A stretch of DNA of 64,000 nucleotides, from positions 2,868,501 to 2,932,500 of the forward strand of contig NZ_CP119421.1 of the NCBI RefSeq assembly GCF_030506305.1, written 5' to 3'. Of this stretch, positions 55,470-64,000 are shown piece after piece (position 1 is the first letter of the stretch; each line of letters opens with the position of its first letter). The position numbers and the translations under genes are program-made. The notes beneath the pieces are model-generated. The model had not been told where the DNA came from and did no database searches. It saw only the letters and a list, made by a program, of their open reading frames with translations. The DNA comes from Porifericola rhodea (GTDB lineage Bacteria; Bacteroidota; Bacteroidia; Cytophagales; Cyclobacteriaceae).

Positions 55470-58106
55470 TTATTCACTTTCAGAAATACTTGGCTCAGGG
55501 CTAACTTCAGGCAAACTATTAATAGTGCTGCTGTATAAAGCATTAAAAATAAGCTTGTATGTGCCTCTGGGCTGTCCTCTAAACTGAGGGCGAAAGCCAA
55601 AAAGTACTACATCTCCTTGGCCATGTTGTACTCTCAGCATAGCTGCTTTTCCACCAATAGCCTTTTCTTCACCCATTGCCCAGCCGCTCATCAGTATATC
55701 TTTTTTGGCATATCTAACCAGTACCTCTACCGGAGGGGCAGGAGCAGGCTCAATATTTTCTTTACCGCCTTCCCCTTCTCTCTCATGCTTGACAATCTCA
55801 AAAGCACGACTTCTGGAAAACGAGGCTGCGATCGTATCCTGCATCCCAAAAGTAAGTGGATGATGCGGTGCAACTACAGCTTTTACCAGTGAGCCGGGAA
55901 TAAAAAAGGCTTTACTAGAGAGGCCGGCAGTAACATTTTTGACAGGCAGCCCAAACTGCTGAATGGCAAAATCACTGGCTTCATCAAACGTAATTAATGT
56001 CCCTCCTTCTTCTACAAACTTTTGCAAGGCTAAAGCTCCTTTTAACCTGATTCCTCCTGTATATTCTTCGGGCATAGTGTTAGGGGCATGGCCATGCAGT
56101 ATCTCGTGAGGGCTCTGGTCAGGTATGATAATGGCGTCGTATTGAGATAGGTCTTTTTCATGCACATCTTTATCGTGCAGCGTGTCATAGTCAAACTGGT
56201 ACTGGTCTAACAACCAGCGGGTCCAGCCTTCATCCATATTGGCATCCCACGATTTGTATAGGCCGATTTTAGGCTGCTGCAAAGGGTACATCTGTATTTC
56301 TGGCTGAGAATTAATAGCCTTAAAAGAAAGGCCGTGCCCCTGAGCCAGCAGCTTCAGTTTCTCTTCTGTACGCTCCTGTTTTTTTATAATAATGCTACCC
56401 CCTTCTATGCCATTAGCTCTTTCGCTAAGCCAGTAGAGCTGCTCTCCTTGTTCAAGTAAGTGGTTGACTGCCAAGGTACTGGCATTCTCCTGATGAGATA
56501 GAGCAAACCCATAGTCAGAGCTTTCTACATTGCCTTCGGCCAGCTTTACAAAGCTGCTCAACTCACGGGTTTTAGCTTCAAAAGAAGAGGTCACTTTAAC
56601 AGCTTCCACACCCATTTGCATCGGTAAAGTCCAGCCAGCAAGATCGTAGGGTGTTTTGGGAGGGCCACCCGGATAAAGACGTAAGTCAGGGTACTCCTGC
56701 TTCTCCATCAGGTCTTTGAGGAAAGGACGAAAAGCCTGTGCCCCATAGAGTATAAAATCTCCTTTGGAGAAAGTGCGTCCTGCAGCCTCAAAGTCGCGGG
56801 TAGCCTGGTGTACCTCTATACCGCCCTGCATCAATACGTTAATCAAATTATAGGCTTCTCCACTATCCCACTGTTTAGCAGGTACTACATAGGCAAAGGC
56901 ATCAGTTTGGTTTTCAATAGCGTCACGACCCATCTTGTACATATTGTACAGCCATTTGTCTTTGCGGTCGGCGCCAATACTAAGGGTAGCCATACCCGCA
57001 GTAAGCATATACTCTACTGCATCTCTGAAGTGTGAGTCGCCACCCTTCCATGGATCTGGGTAATTAATGGCAGTACCATCGGTAGGAATACCATTGCCAA
57101 TAGTTTTAGGTAGTGAGTCCGGAGGGTAAAAGCGAGGGGTAGGGGTAGTGTGTGCCGTTTCGGTAAGTATACCTATCTGGTTATGAAAATAGGGAGCGGT
57201 ACGCAGCCCGCCATTCCACCACATAGTAAAAGTAACATCAGATACTACGCCGGGCATATTTAGTTGAGCAAAACGGCTGGCCATTTCATTGCCCACCATA
57301 TTAACACCATGCACTACTCCGGGATGAATATTTGGATTTACCGGTTTGGAGAAGGGAGGAATAAAAATTCGTGCCCAGCGTGGAGAGCTTTGATGCTGGT
57401 TATGTACAATCTGCGGATACCACTCTTTAAATAGAATATTCGTTACTGCACGGGTTTCAGGTTGGGTGTTCATAAACCAGTCGCGGTTATCATCATGCCC
57501 CACATAATAGTGGTACAGCACCGGAGGATTGGTAGTTTCAAAAGGGGTCCCCAGGTTTTTCCTGTACCAGTCGGCTACTATATCCAGCCCATCTGGATTA
57601 ATATTGGGCATGAGCAGAAAAATAACGTTTTCTCTGATTTTCTGCATCTCAGGACTTTCCTCAGTAGCTACTCGGTATGCCAGCTCTGGCGGAAACTGAG
57701 TAGCGGCTTTTTCGGTAGAGTGTATGCCACCATCAATCCAGACAATAGCTTTACCTTCCTGTGCCAACTGCTGGGCTTCTTCCTCAGAGATGCGGGCCCG
57801 TGCCAGCTTACTGCTAATTTCTTTCCAACGGTCTAGCTGTTTCAGGTTTTCTTCACTGGAGATAAACATTAGATACAAAGGCTTGCCCAGCACACTGCTG
57901 CCAATCTGCTTCATCATTACCCGCTCGCTACTTTCGTCCAATAGCTTCAGATAATCCGTAATCTGGGTATAATCGGCAATCTTATAGTCTGCCCCCATCT
58001 GGAAGCCAATGCTTTCTTCCGGAGAGGGAATAGACTGTGCCATTACATAAGGAGAGGCAAAATAAAATAAACAAAGGTAGGTGAGTGTGTGTAGGAGTCT
58101 TTTCAT
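55470..58106 (-). CDS. M14-family zinc carboxypeptidase, large secreted form
   Basis: This 878-residue exported metallopeptidase has a signal peptide ending near VMAQS. The M14 domain (about 40-360) has zinc ligands His129 and Glu132 (H-S-T-E) and a third His in IVHNQHQ (235 or 238). Substrate-binding residues are around NINPDG (168-173) and NRDW, and the general base is Glu316 in LTETAH. The remaining 500 residues include a glutamine-amidotransferase-like region (DAIIIPDQSPHEIL, then a GGTLITFDEAS stretch), seen in similar Bacteroidota peptidases. It likely trims peptides outside the cell or in the periplasm. A 20-bp palindrome lies upstream. Confidence 0.9.
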   Translation of the reverse strand: MKRLLHTLTYLCLFYFASPYVMAQSIPSPEESIGFQMGADYKIADYTQITDYLKLLDESSERVMMKQIGSSVLGKPLYLMFISSEENLKQLDRWKEISSKLARARISEEEAQQLAQEGKAIVWIDGGIHSTEKAATQFPPELAYRVATEESPEMQKIRENVIFLLMPNINPDGLDIVADWYRKNLGTPFETTNPPVLYHYYVGHDDNRDWFMNTQPETRAVTNILFKEWYPQIVHNQHQSSPRWARIFIPPFSKPVNPNIHPGVVHGVNMVGNEMASRFAQLNMPGVVSDVTFTMWWNGGLRTAPYFHNQIGILTETAHTTPTPRFYPPDSLPKTIGNGIPTDGTAINYPDPWKGGDSHFRDAVEYMLTAGMATLSIGADRKDKWLYNMYKMGRDAIENQTDAFAYVVPAKQWDSGEAYNLINVLMQGGIEVHQATRDFEAAGRTFSKGDFILYGAQAFRPFLKDLMEKQEYPDLRLYPGGPPKTPYDLAGWTLPMQMGVEAVKVTSSFEAKTRELSSFVKLAEGNVESSDYGFALSHQENASTLAVNHLLEQGEQLYWLSERANGIEGGSIIIKKQERTEEKLKLLAQGHGLSFKAINSQPEIQMYPLQQPKIGLYKSWDANMDEGWTRWLLDQYQFDYDTLHDKDVHEKDLSQYDAIIIPDQSPHEILHGHAPNTMPEEYTGGIRLKGALALQKFVEEGGTLITFDEASDFAIQQFGLPVKNVTAGLSSKAFFIPGSLVKAVVAPHHPLTFGMQDTIAASFSRSRAFEIVKHEREGEGGKENIEPAPAPPVEVLVRYAKKDILMSGWAMGEEKAIGGKAAMLRVQHGQGDVVLFGFRPQFRGQPRGTYKLIFNALYSSTINSLPEVSPEPSISESE

Positions 58107-58429
58107 AGAAGATAAAATGTAGTTATAGATATGCTACTGAATGTATTAATTAAGTGAATAATCACTTAAGATGAAAGTGAGGCATGGAGGAGAATATTAA
58201 GAGTTTAATGGCTGAGAGAGGGCTAATTTTAAGAGCAATACATTTTATATGGAATCGTTTAGTATTTTACTAATCTCAGTTAATCTGTTGGACTAAAAAT
58301 ACGTTTTAAATAAAAATCACCATGTCATACACTATTTACTGGGGGATTTTAAAATTTAGTCAAAATGATGAAATTGCCCACTTTAATATAGTTGACAGAT
58401 TAGCTGCTCGGAACATAAAATAATACAGA
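58107..58429. other. Divergent intergenic region between M14 and histidine kinase genes
   Basis: This 323-base region contains the palindrome at 58150-58169 and otherwise only AT-rich sequence. There is no supportable gene. Confidence 0.5.
58150..58169. promoter_or_regulatory. 20-bp palindrome upstream of the M14 gene
   Basis: TTAAGTGA-ATAA-TCACTTAA is a perfect 8-bp inverted repeat with a 4-base centre, 43 bases before the minus-strand M14 start. It is typical in size for a dimeric repressor site. Confidence 0.4.
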
Positions 58430-59758
58430 TTGGGTAAGGATCAACAAAGTTTATCATTTCTAAAAATTAGTAAGCAGGAGCGACGCAAGTTTCAGGCATA
58501 CAATTACGCCAAAGACAAATACAACTTTAGTAGAGGAGCTTTGGTCGCTGCCATGATTAACTTATTGCTGATTCCAATTGAATATTTTCGTGTTGCTGAG
58601 TTTGACCCTGCTTTCTGGTTTCGTATATCTACAACGGTACTATACCTTCTGGTCTATCAACTTATAAAAAGCCATAGAGGCAATGTGGATAGCTTTCAGT
58701 GGCTAAGCCTTAGCCTAATCCTGACGGCAGCGGTTTTAGGGTTAATCAACGACTATTTCGCACAGGCATATGTGCTCTTTCTGCCCAATTTGCTTACCGC
58801 CATGATCTTTTTTGTGCACATTATCAGTGGTCTTTCTTTTAACAAAAGTCTGATCACCAATGGAATCATTATGCTAATGTATATCGTCTATACCTTTGCA
58901 CTGGGGCAGGGTAATCGCTTTTTGCTACAGGAATTGCCAGATATGGTGAGTATGTCTCTGCTTGCGGCATTTTTGGGCTACCTGATTCAGAAGAACAAGT
59001 ACGAAAGGTACCAGCAAGCCCAAATCATAGAGCAGCAATATGATGAGATCAGTAATGAACATGAAGAGTATCAGAAGCTAAATGTAGTAAAAGACAGATT
59101 GCTTTCTATACTCTCTCATGATGTGCGCTCTCCTCTGGACTCGCTACAGGGCTTCCTCCACCTGCTGGAGCATAAACTGCTAAATATGGAAGAAGTTGAA
59201 GAGCTGCTTCCTCAGCTAAAAGCTAAACTTACCCGTACTTCTGACTTTGTTGAGCACACCCTACTATGGTCAAAAAACCAGATGGGAGGGTTTTCTCCCA
59301 AGCTTGTGAATATGAATGTGAAGGATCTTTTGCAAAAAACTCTAGATCTATACGAGTATCATATACGGGAAAAACAATTGCGGATAGACTTGCAGTGCCC
59401 GGAAGGGTTGTCTATTAAGGCAGATGAGGAAATGACTTATATTGTAGCTCGTAACCTGCTCAACAATGCTATCAAATTTTCTCCCAAGGGCACTACCATT
59501 ACAATTTCTGCGGCAGAAGATACGACCAAAGTGCTGGTAAAAGTAAAAGACGAAGGCGTAGGCATCTCCGAAGAACAAATTAAGCAGATTTTTGATATCG
59601 TAAAAGAACCGGCATTAGGTACTAAAGGAGAAAAAGGCACTGGCCTGGGGCTAAGTTTGAGTAAAGAGTTTATGGAGAAAATCGGTGGTAGTTTACATAT
59701 TGCCTCCAACCAACCGGATGCGGGCACTACCTTCAGTATGATTTTTCATAAAGCCTGA
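58430..59758 (+). CDS. Membrane-bound sensor histidine kinase, orphan
   Basis: This 442-residue histidine kinase has about six TM helices between residues 38 and 185, a coiled-coil linker (about 188-220), and a HisKA domain with the phosphorylated His230 in LSHDVRSPLDS. The ATPase domain has the N box ARNLLNNAIKFSPKG near 345-359, G1 DEGVGIS and G2 GEKGTGLGLSLSKEF near 405-419. No response regulator is adjacent, so its partner is elsewhere. The start is TTG at 58430; the next ATG (residue 42) would remove most of the first helix. The signal sensed is unknown. Confidence 0.92.
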   Translation: MGKDQQSLSFLKISKQERRKFQAYNYAKDKYNFSRGALVAAMINLLLIPIEYFRVAEFDPAFWFRISTTVLYLLVYQLIKSHRGNVDSFQWLSLSLILTAAVLGLINDYFAQAYVLFLPNLLTAMIFFVHIISGLSFNKSLITNGIIMLMYIVYTFALGQGNRFLLQELPDMVSMSLLAAFLGYLIQKNKYERYQQAQIIEQQYDEISNEHEEYQKLNVVKDRLLSILSHDVRSPLDSLQGFLHLLEHKLLNMEEVEELLPQLKAKLTRTSDFVEHTLLWSKNQMGGFSPKLVNMNVKDLLQKTLDLYEYHIREKQLRIDLQCPEGLSIKADEEMTYIVARNLLNNAIKFSPKGTTITISAAEDTTKVLVKVKDEGVGISEEQIKQIFDIVKEPALGTKGEKGTGLGLSLSKEFMEKIGGSLHIASNQPDAGTTFSMIFHKA

Positions 59759-59819
59759 CCATAAGCTGAAACAACAAAAACTAGTTTGTTCTTTTGCATG
59801 TCAACTGAAACTGCTGCCC

Positions 59820-60359
59820 ATGAAACTTTACTTTATCGCACTTATACCTCCTCCGCAAATCAGGGTAGAAGTAAAAGGCTTTAAGGAGGAAATGAAAGCA
59901 AGCTACCAAGCCTCCCATGCCCTGAAGTCACCAGCACACATCACCTTACAAATGCCTTTTAAAAAAGACGAGAAGGAAGAAAACAAGCTTGTTGAAGGCC
60001 TGGCAGAATGGGCCGCCGCTCAGTCTTCGTTTTCTGTCAGGATTAATGGTTTTGACCATTTTTCAGATAGGGTAATTTACGTCAGGGTGGAGGAGCATCA
60101 GCCTGTTATTCAACTCCACCACAGCCTTAAAAAAATGTTGACACTTACCTTTGGGTTTAAGGCAGAAGAACTGAACAAAAAGATGCATCCTCACATGACT
60201 ATTGCTACTCGTGACTTAAAACCTGAACAATTTGTGCAGGCCTGGCAGCAGTTTCAAAATAAAAAGTACGAAGCCCAGTTTGATGCCCATAGCATTTTCC
60301 TTCTTAAGCATAACGGCAAATACTGGGATATCTATCGTGAGTTTACTTTTGGAGGATAG
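59820..60359 (+). CDS. 2'-5' RNA ligase family (2H phosphoesterase) protein
   Basis: This 179-residue protein of the 2H phosphoesterase superfamily has both H-x-T motifs, His40/Thr42 (HITL) and His125/Thr127 (HMTI), which form the active site for cyclic phosphodiester or 2'-5' RNA chemistry. Length and spacing match the bacterial ThpR/LigT group. It stands alone downstream of the histidine kinase. Physiological RNA substrates of such proteins are mostly unknown. Confidence 0.9.
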   Translation: MKLYFIALIPPPQIRVEVKGFKEEMKASYQASHALKSPAHITLQMPFKKDEKEENKLVEGLAEWAAAQSSFSVRINGFDHFSDRVIYVRVEEHQPVIQLHHSLKKMLTLTFGFKAEELNKKMHPHMTIATRDLKPEQFVQAWQQFQNKKYEAQFDAHSIFLLKHNGKYWDIYREFTFGG

Positions 60360-60437
60360 GCAATAACTTATAAATAATAAATGTTAGTACTATTACTCCT
60401 ATAATTAGTCAAAATCAGGTGGTAGAATACAAGTATT

Positions 60438-61838
60438 TTATAAATTCTGAAAAAGCTGATACTGCTCCATATAATCGGGCACGTGTACATTACTCCACCC
60501 TAAATCATCGGAAAGAGTTCGTTGTAATGCGCCAGCACTTTCAATTTCTCCATGTACAATAAAAGTGCGCTTGGGAGCTTCTTGTAAAGTGCTTACCCAT
60601 TTAAGTAATTCATTCTTATCTGCATGCGCAGATAGCCCATCAATTTTACGAACCTGCATTTTAAGGGGTACATTCTGCCCGAAAATCCTGATGGTTTTAC
60701 GCTCTTCCAGTATATCTCTTCCGCGTGTCCCTTTTGCCTGATAGCCTACAAAGAGTATAGTATCTTCTTCGCGTTGCAGGCGGTGAAAAAGATGGTGAAG
60801 AATACGTCCACCTGTGCACATACCGCTGGAAGAAACAATAATAGCATTGCGCTTGATATCGTTAATACTTTGCGAAGCAGGTACGCTACGGTAGTAGTTA
60901 AACAGCTCGTAGTCAAAAATGGATTCTCCTTCCAGGTCTTCATCACGTAGCTTATGGTAGCTAAAGTGGCGCTTGTAAAGCTGAGTCATACTAATAGCCA
61001 TAGGGCTGTCCAGGTACACAGGCACTTTAGGAATTTTACCGCTTACCATCAGGCTTTTCAAATAGTACATAACAGTTTGTGTACGCCCCAACGCAAAGGC
61101 TGGAATTAACAAGCAACCTCCGCGACCCATAGCCTCATTGATAATCTCAGCGATTTCATCTGAAGGGTCTTCAAACAGATTCTCCCGGTCGCCGTAAGTA
61201 GATTCGGTAATTAATACATCTGCCTGCTTCATAGATACCGGATTGCGTAATACGGCCTGATGATAGCGTCCAATATCGCCGGAAAATACAATGGTTTTTT
61301 GCTGCTTCTGCGTTTGTACGGTAAGTTCTACCCAGGCTGCACCCAGAATATGGCCGGCATTATGAAATTTAATGCGAATGTTATCCCGCAAGTAAATATC
61401 TTCATCAAACTCATAGGGCTGAAAGAGTGCAAAAGCGTTTTCCGCTTCTTCGGTAGTGTATAATGGTTTGGGAGGATTGTGCTTAGAATAGCCTTTTTTC
61501 TTAGCCCACTCTGCCTCTTCTTCCTGCAACTTGGCAGAGTCTAACAGCAGAATCTTTGCCAGGTCAGCGGTTGCGGAAGTACAATAAACCGGCCCTTTAA
61601 AACCTTCTTTCACCAGTTTGGGCAAATAACCAATATGGTCTATATGGGCATGTGAGAGTACTAATGCTTCTACTTCCGATACGTTCATTGGAAAAGGGTC
61701 CCAGTTGCGTAAGCGTAATTTCTTTAGCCCCTGGAAGAGTCCGCAATCCATAAGTACCTGAAAGTGGTCAAAATGTAGTAAGTGTTTGGAGCCGGTAACT
61801 GATTGTGCTGCACCTAAAAATTGTATTGATACGTCCAT
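60438..61838 (-). CDS. MBL-fold beta-CASP RNA-processing hydrolase
   Basis: This 466-residue metallo-beta-lactamase fold protein has a beta-CASP insert and an RNA-specificity C-terminal motif, like the CPSF-type exonucleases and endonucleases found in bacteria. Motif 2 is HAHIDH at 63-68, binding two zinc ions. Further His/Asp ligands are NAGHILGAA (about 158-166) and SGDIGRY. The beta-CASP domain covers about 205-370, and SAHADKNEL near 407-415 and IVHGE near 428-432 complete the site. It probably cleaves or trims RNA. It is transcribed alone, convergent with the 2H phosphoesterase. Confidence 0.93.
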   Translation of the reverse strand: MDVSIQFLGAAQSVTGSKHLLHFDHFQVLMDCGLFQGLKKLRLRNWDPFPMNVSEVEALVLSHAHIDHIGYLPKLVKEGFKGPVYCTSATADLAKILLLDSAKLQEEEAEWAKKKGYSKHNPPKPLYTTEEAENAFALFQPYEFDEDIYLRDNIRIKFHNAGHILGAAWVELTVQTQKQQKTIVFSGDIGRYHQAVLRNPVSMKQADVLITESTYGDRENLFEDPSDEIAEIINEAMGRGGCLLIPAFALGRTQTVMYYLKSLMVSGKIPKVPVYLDSPMAISMTQLYKRHFSYHKLRDEDLEGESIFDYELFNYYRSVPASQSINDIKRNAIIVSSSGMCTGGRILHHLFHRLQREEDTILFVGYQAKGTRGRDILEERKTIRIFGQNVPLKMQVRKIDGLSAHADKNELLKWVSTLQEAPKRTFIVHGEIESAGALQRTLSDDLGWSNVHVPDYMEQYQLFQNL

Positions 61839-61926
61839 GTATATTCTTTTGTGAGATAATCTACCAATTCTACCCCATAAAAGAAACCTGAAGCAATCGC
61901 TCTTAGCGTGAGAGCTACTTACTTAT

Positions 61927-62571
61927 TTACGAATATGCTTTATACTGGGCTCTCTTATACTTTTTGCTGATGAACCATTGGGCAACCATAAGATTGGGAA
62001 CCCAGCACCACCATGCGATAAAGGTGTAGGCCTGTATAAAGCTTAGCCCAATAAGTCCGATAAGGATTGGCATCCATAAACGCAAGCTTACTGCTGCAAA
62101 GGTAAGGGCGTAGCTGCGCATCATCCAGTTTTCGTGCTGGTCTAAATTTTTTTGTAGGATAGCCCGAAAGGCTTTAAGTGTGGTATACAACCAGAGAATG
62201 CCAAGTACCTCAAAGCCTAAGACGGCAACAATACCACCAGGGGTATAGTAAGCAATATACAGGCTAAACAAACCACTCAGCATTACGGAGCTGATATAGA
62301 CGAAGCCTAGCTTACGGTGTAGCCTGAGGTGTTTGTTTCTAAACTTTTTGAAAAACTGAGAGCACCCACTAAGCAAAGCTAAACCTCCCAGGCTAATGTG
62401 TCCGTAAAAACAAATATTCCAGAATGGGCTATTTAGCAGATCATCAGGTTTGCTGGCCAACAGCCCCCCGCTCATATCTAACAAGAGGTAAACGAGAGGG
62501 TAGAGACCCACACCCACAGCAAAGAAAATAAACAGAGCTGATAAAAGAGGTGAAACTTTCATGATGTGCAA
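61927..62571 (-). CDS. DUF2306 membrane protein
   Basis: This 214-residue membrane protein has about six TM helices and the DUF2306 pattern: a HISLGGLALLSG helix, then HLRLHRKLGFVYISSVMLSG near 80-100 and LDQHENWMMRSYALTFAAVSLRLW near 150-175. The conserved His residues inside or next to helices suggest heme or metal binding, but function is unestablished. ATG 62562 (Met4) is an alternative start. It stands alone. Confidence 0.85.
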   Translation of the reverse strand: MHIMKVSPLLSALFIFFAVGVGLYPLVYLLLDMSGGLLASKPDDLLNSPFWNICFYGHISLGGLALLSGCSQFFKKFRNKHLRLHRKLGFVYISSVMLSGLFSLYIAYYTPGGIVAVLGFEVLGILWLYTTLKAFRAILQKNLDQHENWMMRSYALTFAAVSLRLWMPILIGLIGLSFIQAYTFIAWWCWVPNLMVAQWFISKKYKRAQYKAYS

Positions 62572-62726
62572 TGGTATAATAATAGCTCAATATACAATTT
62601 ACTCCAGTCACAACCTGCCTCTAACGGGCGGAAGTTTTGGATGTCTGTTTCGCAACCGGAAGCTTTCAGCCTTATTGTAACAAGAAAGCTAAAGGGAGGC
62701 TGTGTCACTATTGGCTTATTTTAGGT

Positions 62727-62734
62727 TATCTTTG
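62727..62734 (+). promoter_or_regulatory. Bacteroidota -7 promoter element for the DUF2911 gene
   Basis: TATCTTTG exactly matches TAnnTTTG, 110 bases before the likely ATG at 62844. The -33 element is not clear. Confidence 0.4.
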
Positions 62735-62843
62735 ATCACTAAGGTTTGCCTGTTTATAAGTCGGGATAAAATGTCGTTTGCTTTACCTTAAAAAGCCAAA
62801 TGCTTCTTTACCTTTCCAACTCATAATACATATATACCAAACT

Positions 62844-63422
62844 ATGAAAAAGCTATTTACTGCCCTTGTTTTTGTTTTAGGAATATTTTCCGGGCTATCT
62901 GCTCAGGATATGGGCGCTCCCGACAAAAGTCCCATGGATATGGCCTACTTTCCTGATGATTTTGCACACCACCGCAAATTTGCCGCTGAAAAGATTGAGT
63001 TTGACAGGGCCATTATTCGTGTAAGCTACAGCCGCCCTGCTGCCAATGGACGAGAGATTTTTGGAGAACTTATTCCTTATGGCAAAGTATGGCGTACGGG
63101 TGCCAATGAGGCTCCGGAAATTAAGTTTTATGAAGATGTAAAGCTAAATGGTAAAAGCGTGAAAGCAGGAACTTACGCTATGCTAAGCATACCCGGAGAA
63201 AAAGAATGGACCATCATACTAAGTAATGATGTAGACCAATGGGGAGCTTACAGTTACGATGATGCTAAGGATGTACTCAGAGTACAAGCTCCTGCCAGTC
63301 AGCTAGAGGATAAAGTAGAGCATTTTACCATACAGTTTAGTGGTAAGGGTAAAGGAAAAAAAGAAGGCGTAATGAAGATGGCTTGGGACCAGACCCTGGT
63401 AGAAGTGCCCTTCACCTTCTAA
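62844..63422 (+). CDS. DUF2911 exported protein
   Basis: This 192-residue protein begins at ATG 62844 with the signal peptide MKKLFTALVFVLGIFSGLSAQ; an in-frame TTG at 62778 would add 22 residues ahead of it and is unlikely. The mature part has the DUF2911 pattern: VSYSRPAANGREIFGELIPYGKVWRTGANEA near the start, GTYAMLSIP, and WGAYSYD. The fold is a beta-sandwich and the function is unknown. Such proteins are abundant in Bacteroidota periplasm. It is monocistronic. Confidence 0.88.
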   Translation: MKKLFTALVFVLGIFSGLSAQDMGAPDKSPMDMAYFPDDFAHHRKFAAEKIEFDRAIIRVSYSRPAANGREIFGELIPYGKVWRTGANEAPEIKFYEDVKLNGKSVKAGTYAMLSIPGEKEWTIILSNDVDQWGAYSYDDAKDVLRVQAPASQLEDKVEHFTIQFSGKGKGKKEGVMKMAWDQTLVEVPFTF

Positions 63423-63571
63423 AGTAGAAGTGTTAACTAAAATACGCCAGGGGCTTGAATAGCCAAATTGACAAAAAATTGCATTTTGGGTGCAGATGCA
63501 GCATGTATGCAGGAAAATGAGTATCTTAATACTAATACTTTCCACATCTCCACACCTAAAACTGTACTGCC

Positions 63572-64000
63572 ATGAAAAACAAGGCCCTGGCGTATGATTA
63601 TATTCATACTGCACTCTATCGTGACATTAATATAGTAGACCAGCTCAGCACTCAGCAAGATCTTACCGAAGAGGATCAAAACGAATTAGCAGCCATCCTT
63701 GAGGGTATCAGGCAATTGAGCAATACCGCACGTGCCCAGTCAAACGGGCAGCCTGAGGCCATGAAGCAGACTGAAGGCTTCATCCTTAAAAATATGGAGA
63801 ATACTTACCAGACCATCATTAGTCTGAAAGATTCATTACAAGATGTGATTAAAGACGCTAAAGGTGCTTACCGCCAGGTGCTTTGGATGTATATGATCGC
63901 TTTCTATCTGGGAATAGGGTTAATTATTACAGCCATAGTGTTTGCTGCCAGAGGTCAGCAGGTGCTTGCAGTTGCCTTCGGTGCCATTGGGCTCTTGGAT
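63572..64000 (+). CDS. Membrane protein, C-terminus outside window
   Basis: From ATG 63572, 143 codons stay open to the right edge. The N-terminal 110 residues are soluble and helical, rich in Gln, Asp and Glu, with heptad-like stretches (coiled coil likely). Two hydrophobic segments follow, about 111-128 and 131-143. The 'helical bundle plus two closely spaced TM helices' layout, with G-I-G-L-I-I-T and A-x-G-A-I-G-L, is reminiscent of TRADD-N-associated 2TM proteins, but the resemblance is weak. No function can be assigned. Confidence 0.65.
   Translation, partial: MKNKALAYDYIHTALYRDINIVDQLSTQQDLTEEDQNELAAILEGIRQLSNTARAQSNGQPEAMKQTEGFILKNMENTYQTIISLKDSLQDVIKDAKGAYRQVLWMYMIAFYLGIGLIITAIVFAARGQQVLAVAFGAIGLLD

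Noticed and set aside
58392-58421. TTGACA-N18-TAAAAT before the histidine kinase, like an E. coli sigma-70 promoter
   Set aside because: Bacteroidota use a different consensus, and transcription from it would begin almost at the TTG start codon.
1-64000. CRISPR arrays, tRNA or rRNA genes, insertion sequences, attachment sites
   Set aside because: Reading both strands showed no regular repeat-spacer pattern, tRNA-like cloverleaf, rRNA segment, transposase or integrase.

Overview
The window is from a member of the Bacteroidota, most likely a marine or soil Cytophagales-type bacterium. The evidence is three SusC/SusD outer-membrane nutrient-uptake pairs, a fused SecDF, a fused E1 alpha/beta 2-oxoacid dehydrogenase, many short lipoboxes, few Shine-Dalgarno sequences, several matches to the Bacteroidota promoter element TAnnTTTG, and several likely TTG or GTG starts. 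I see no rRNA, tRNA, CRISPR array, transposase or integrase. It looks like ordinary chromosome.

Layout. 1-3105: a partial ATP-grasp protein (minus) and a DEAD-box RNA helicase. 3189-10462: a tightly packed five-gene operon encoding a SWIM zinc-finger protein, a HEAT-like DUF5691 protein, a MoxR-type AAA+ ATPase, a DUF5682 protein and a VWA protein. It resembles the uncharacterised E. coli yehL/M/P/Q genes and is the best candidate for an undescribed system here. 10632-13078: a Fe-S type uracil-DNA glycosylase, an AAC(3)-family acetyltransferase and an SDR oxidoreductase, with a possible structured RNA ahead of the last. 13142-17176: a secreted GH32 fructanase, a barrel-less amidohydrolase relic, nadC and a YcxB-like membrane protein. 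17308-23489: SecDF, a small His-rich protein and the fused E1.

23721-28733: a compact exopolysaccharide module (GT4 glycosyltransferase, RmlC epimerase, Wza-like export lipoprotein, Wzc-like tyrosine kinase). 28736-35075: a lipoprotein, DUF427, kdsB, a DinB-like protein, an aldehyde dehydrogenase, hemE and a GH113-like lipoprotein.

35178-53327: a stand-alone carboxypeptidase-regulatory-like domain protein followed by three consecutive SusC/SusD loci. Two carry an extra surface lipoprotein, each locus ends in a strong terminator, and each SusC gene has a long AT-rich leader. No glycoside hydrolase, ECF sigma factor or anti-sigma factor lies between them.

53425-64000: a divergent pair made of a cytochrome c/PHM-like copper monooxygenase and a redoxin, then a large M14 carboxypeptidase, an orphan membrane histidine kinase, a 2H phosphoesterase, a beta-CASP metallo-hydrolase, DUF2306 and DUF2911 proteins, and a membrane protein cut by the window edge. 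Functions are read from motifs and remembered family features; no database search was run.
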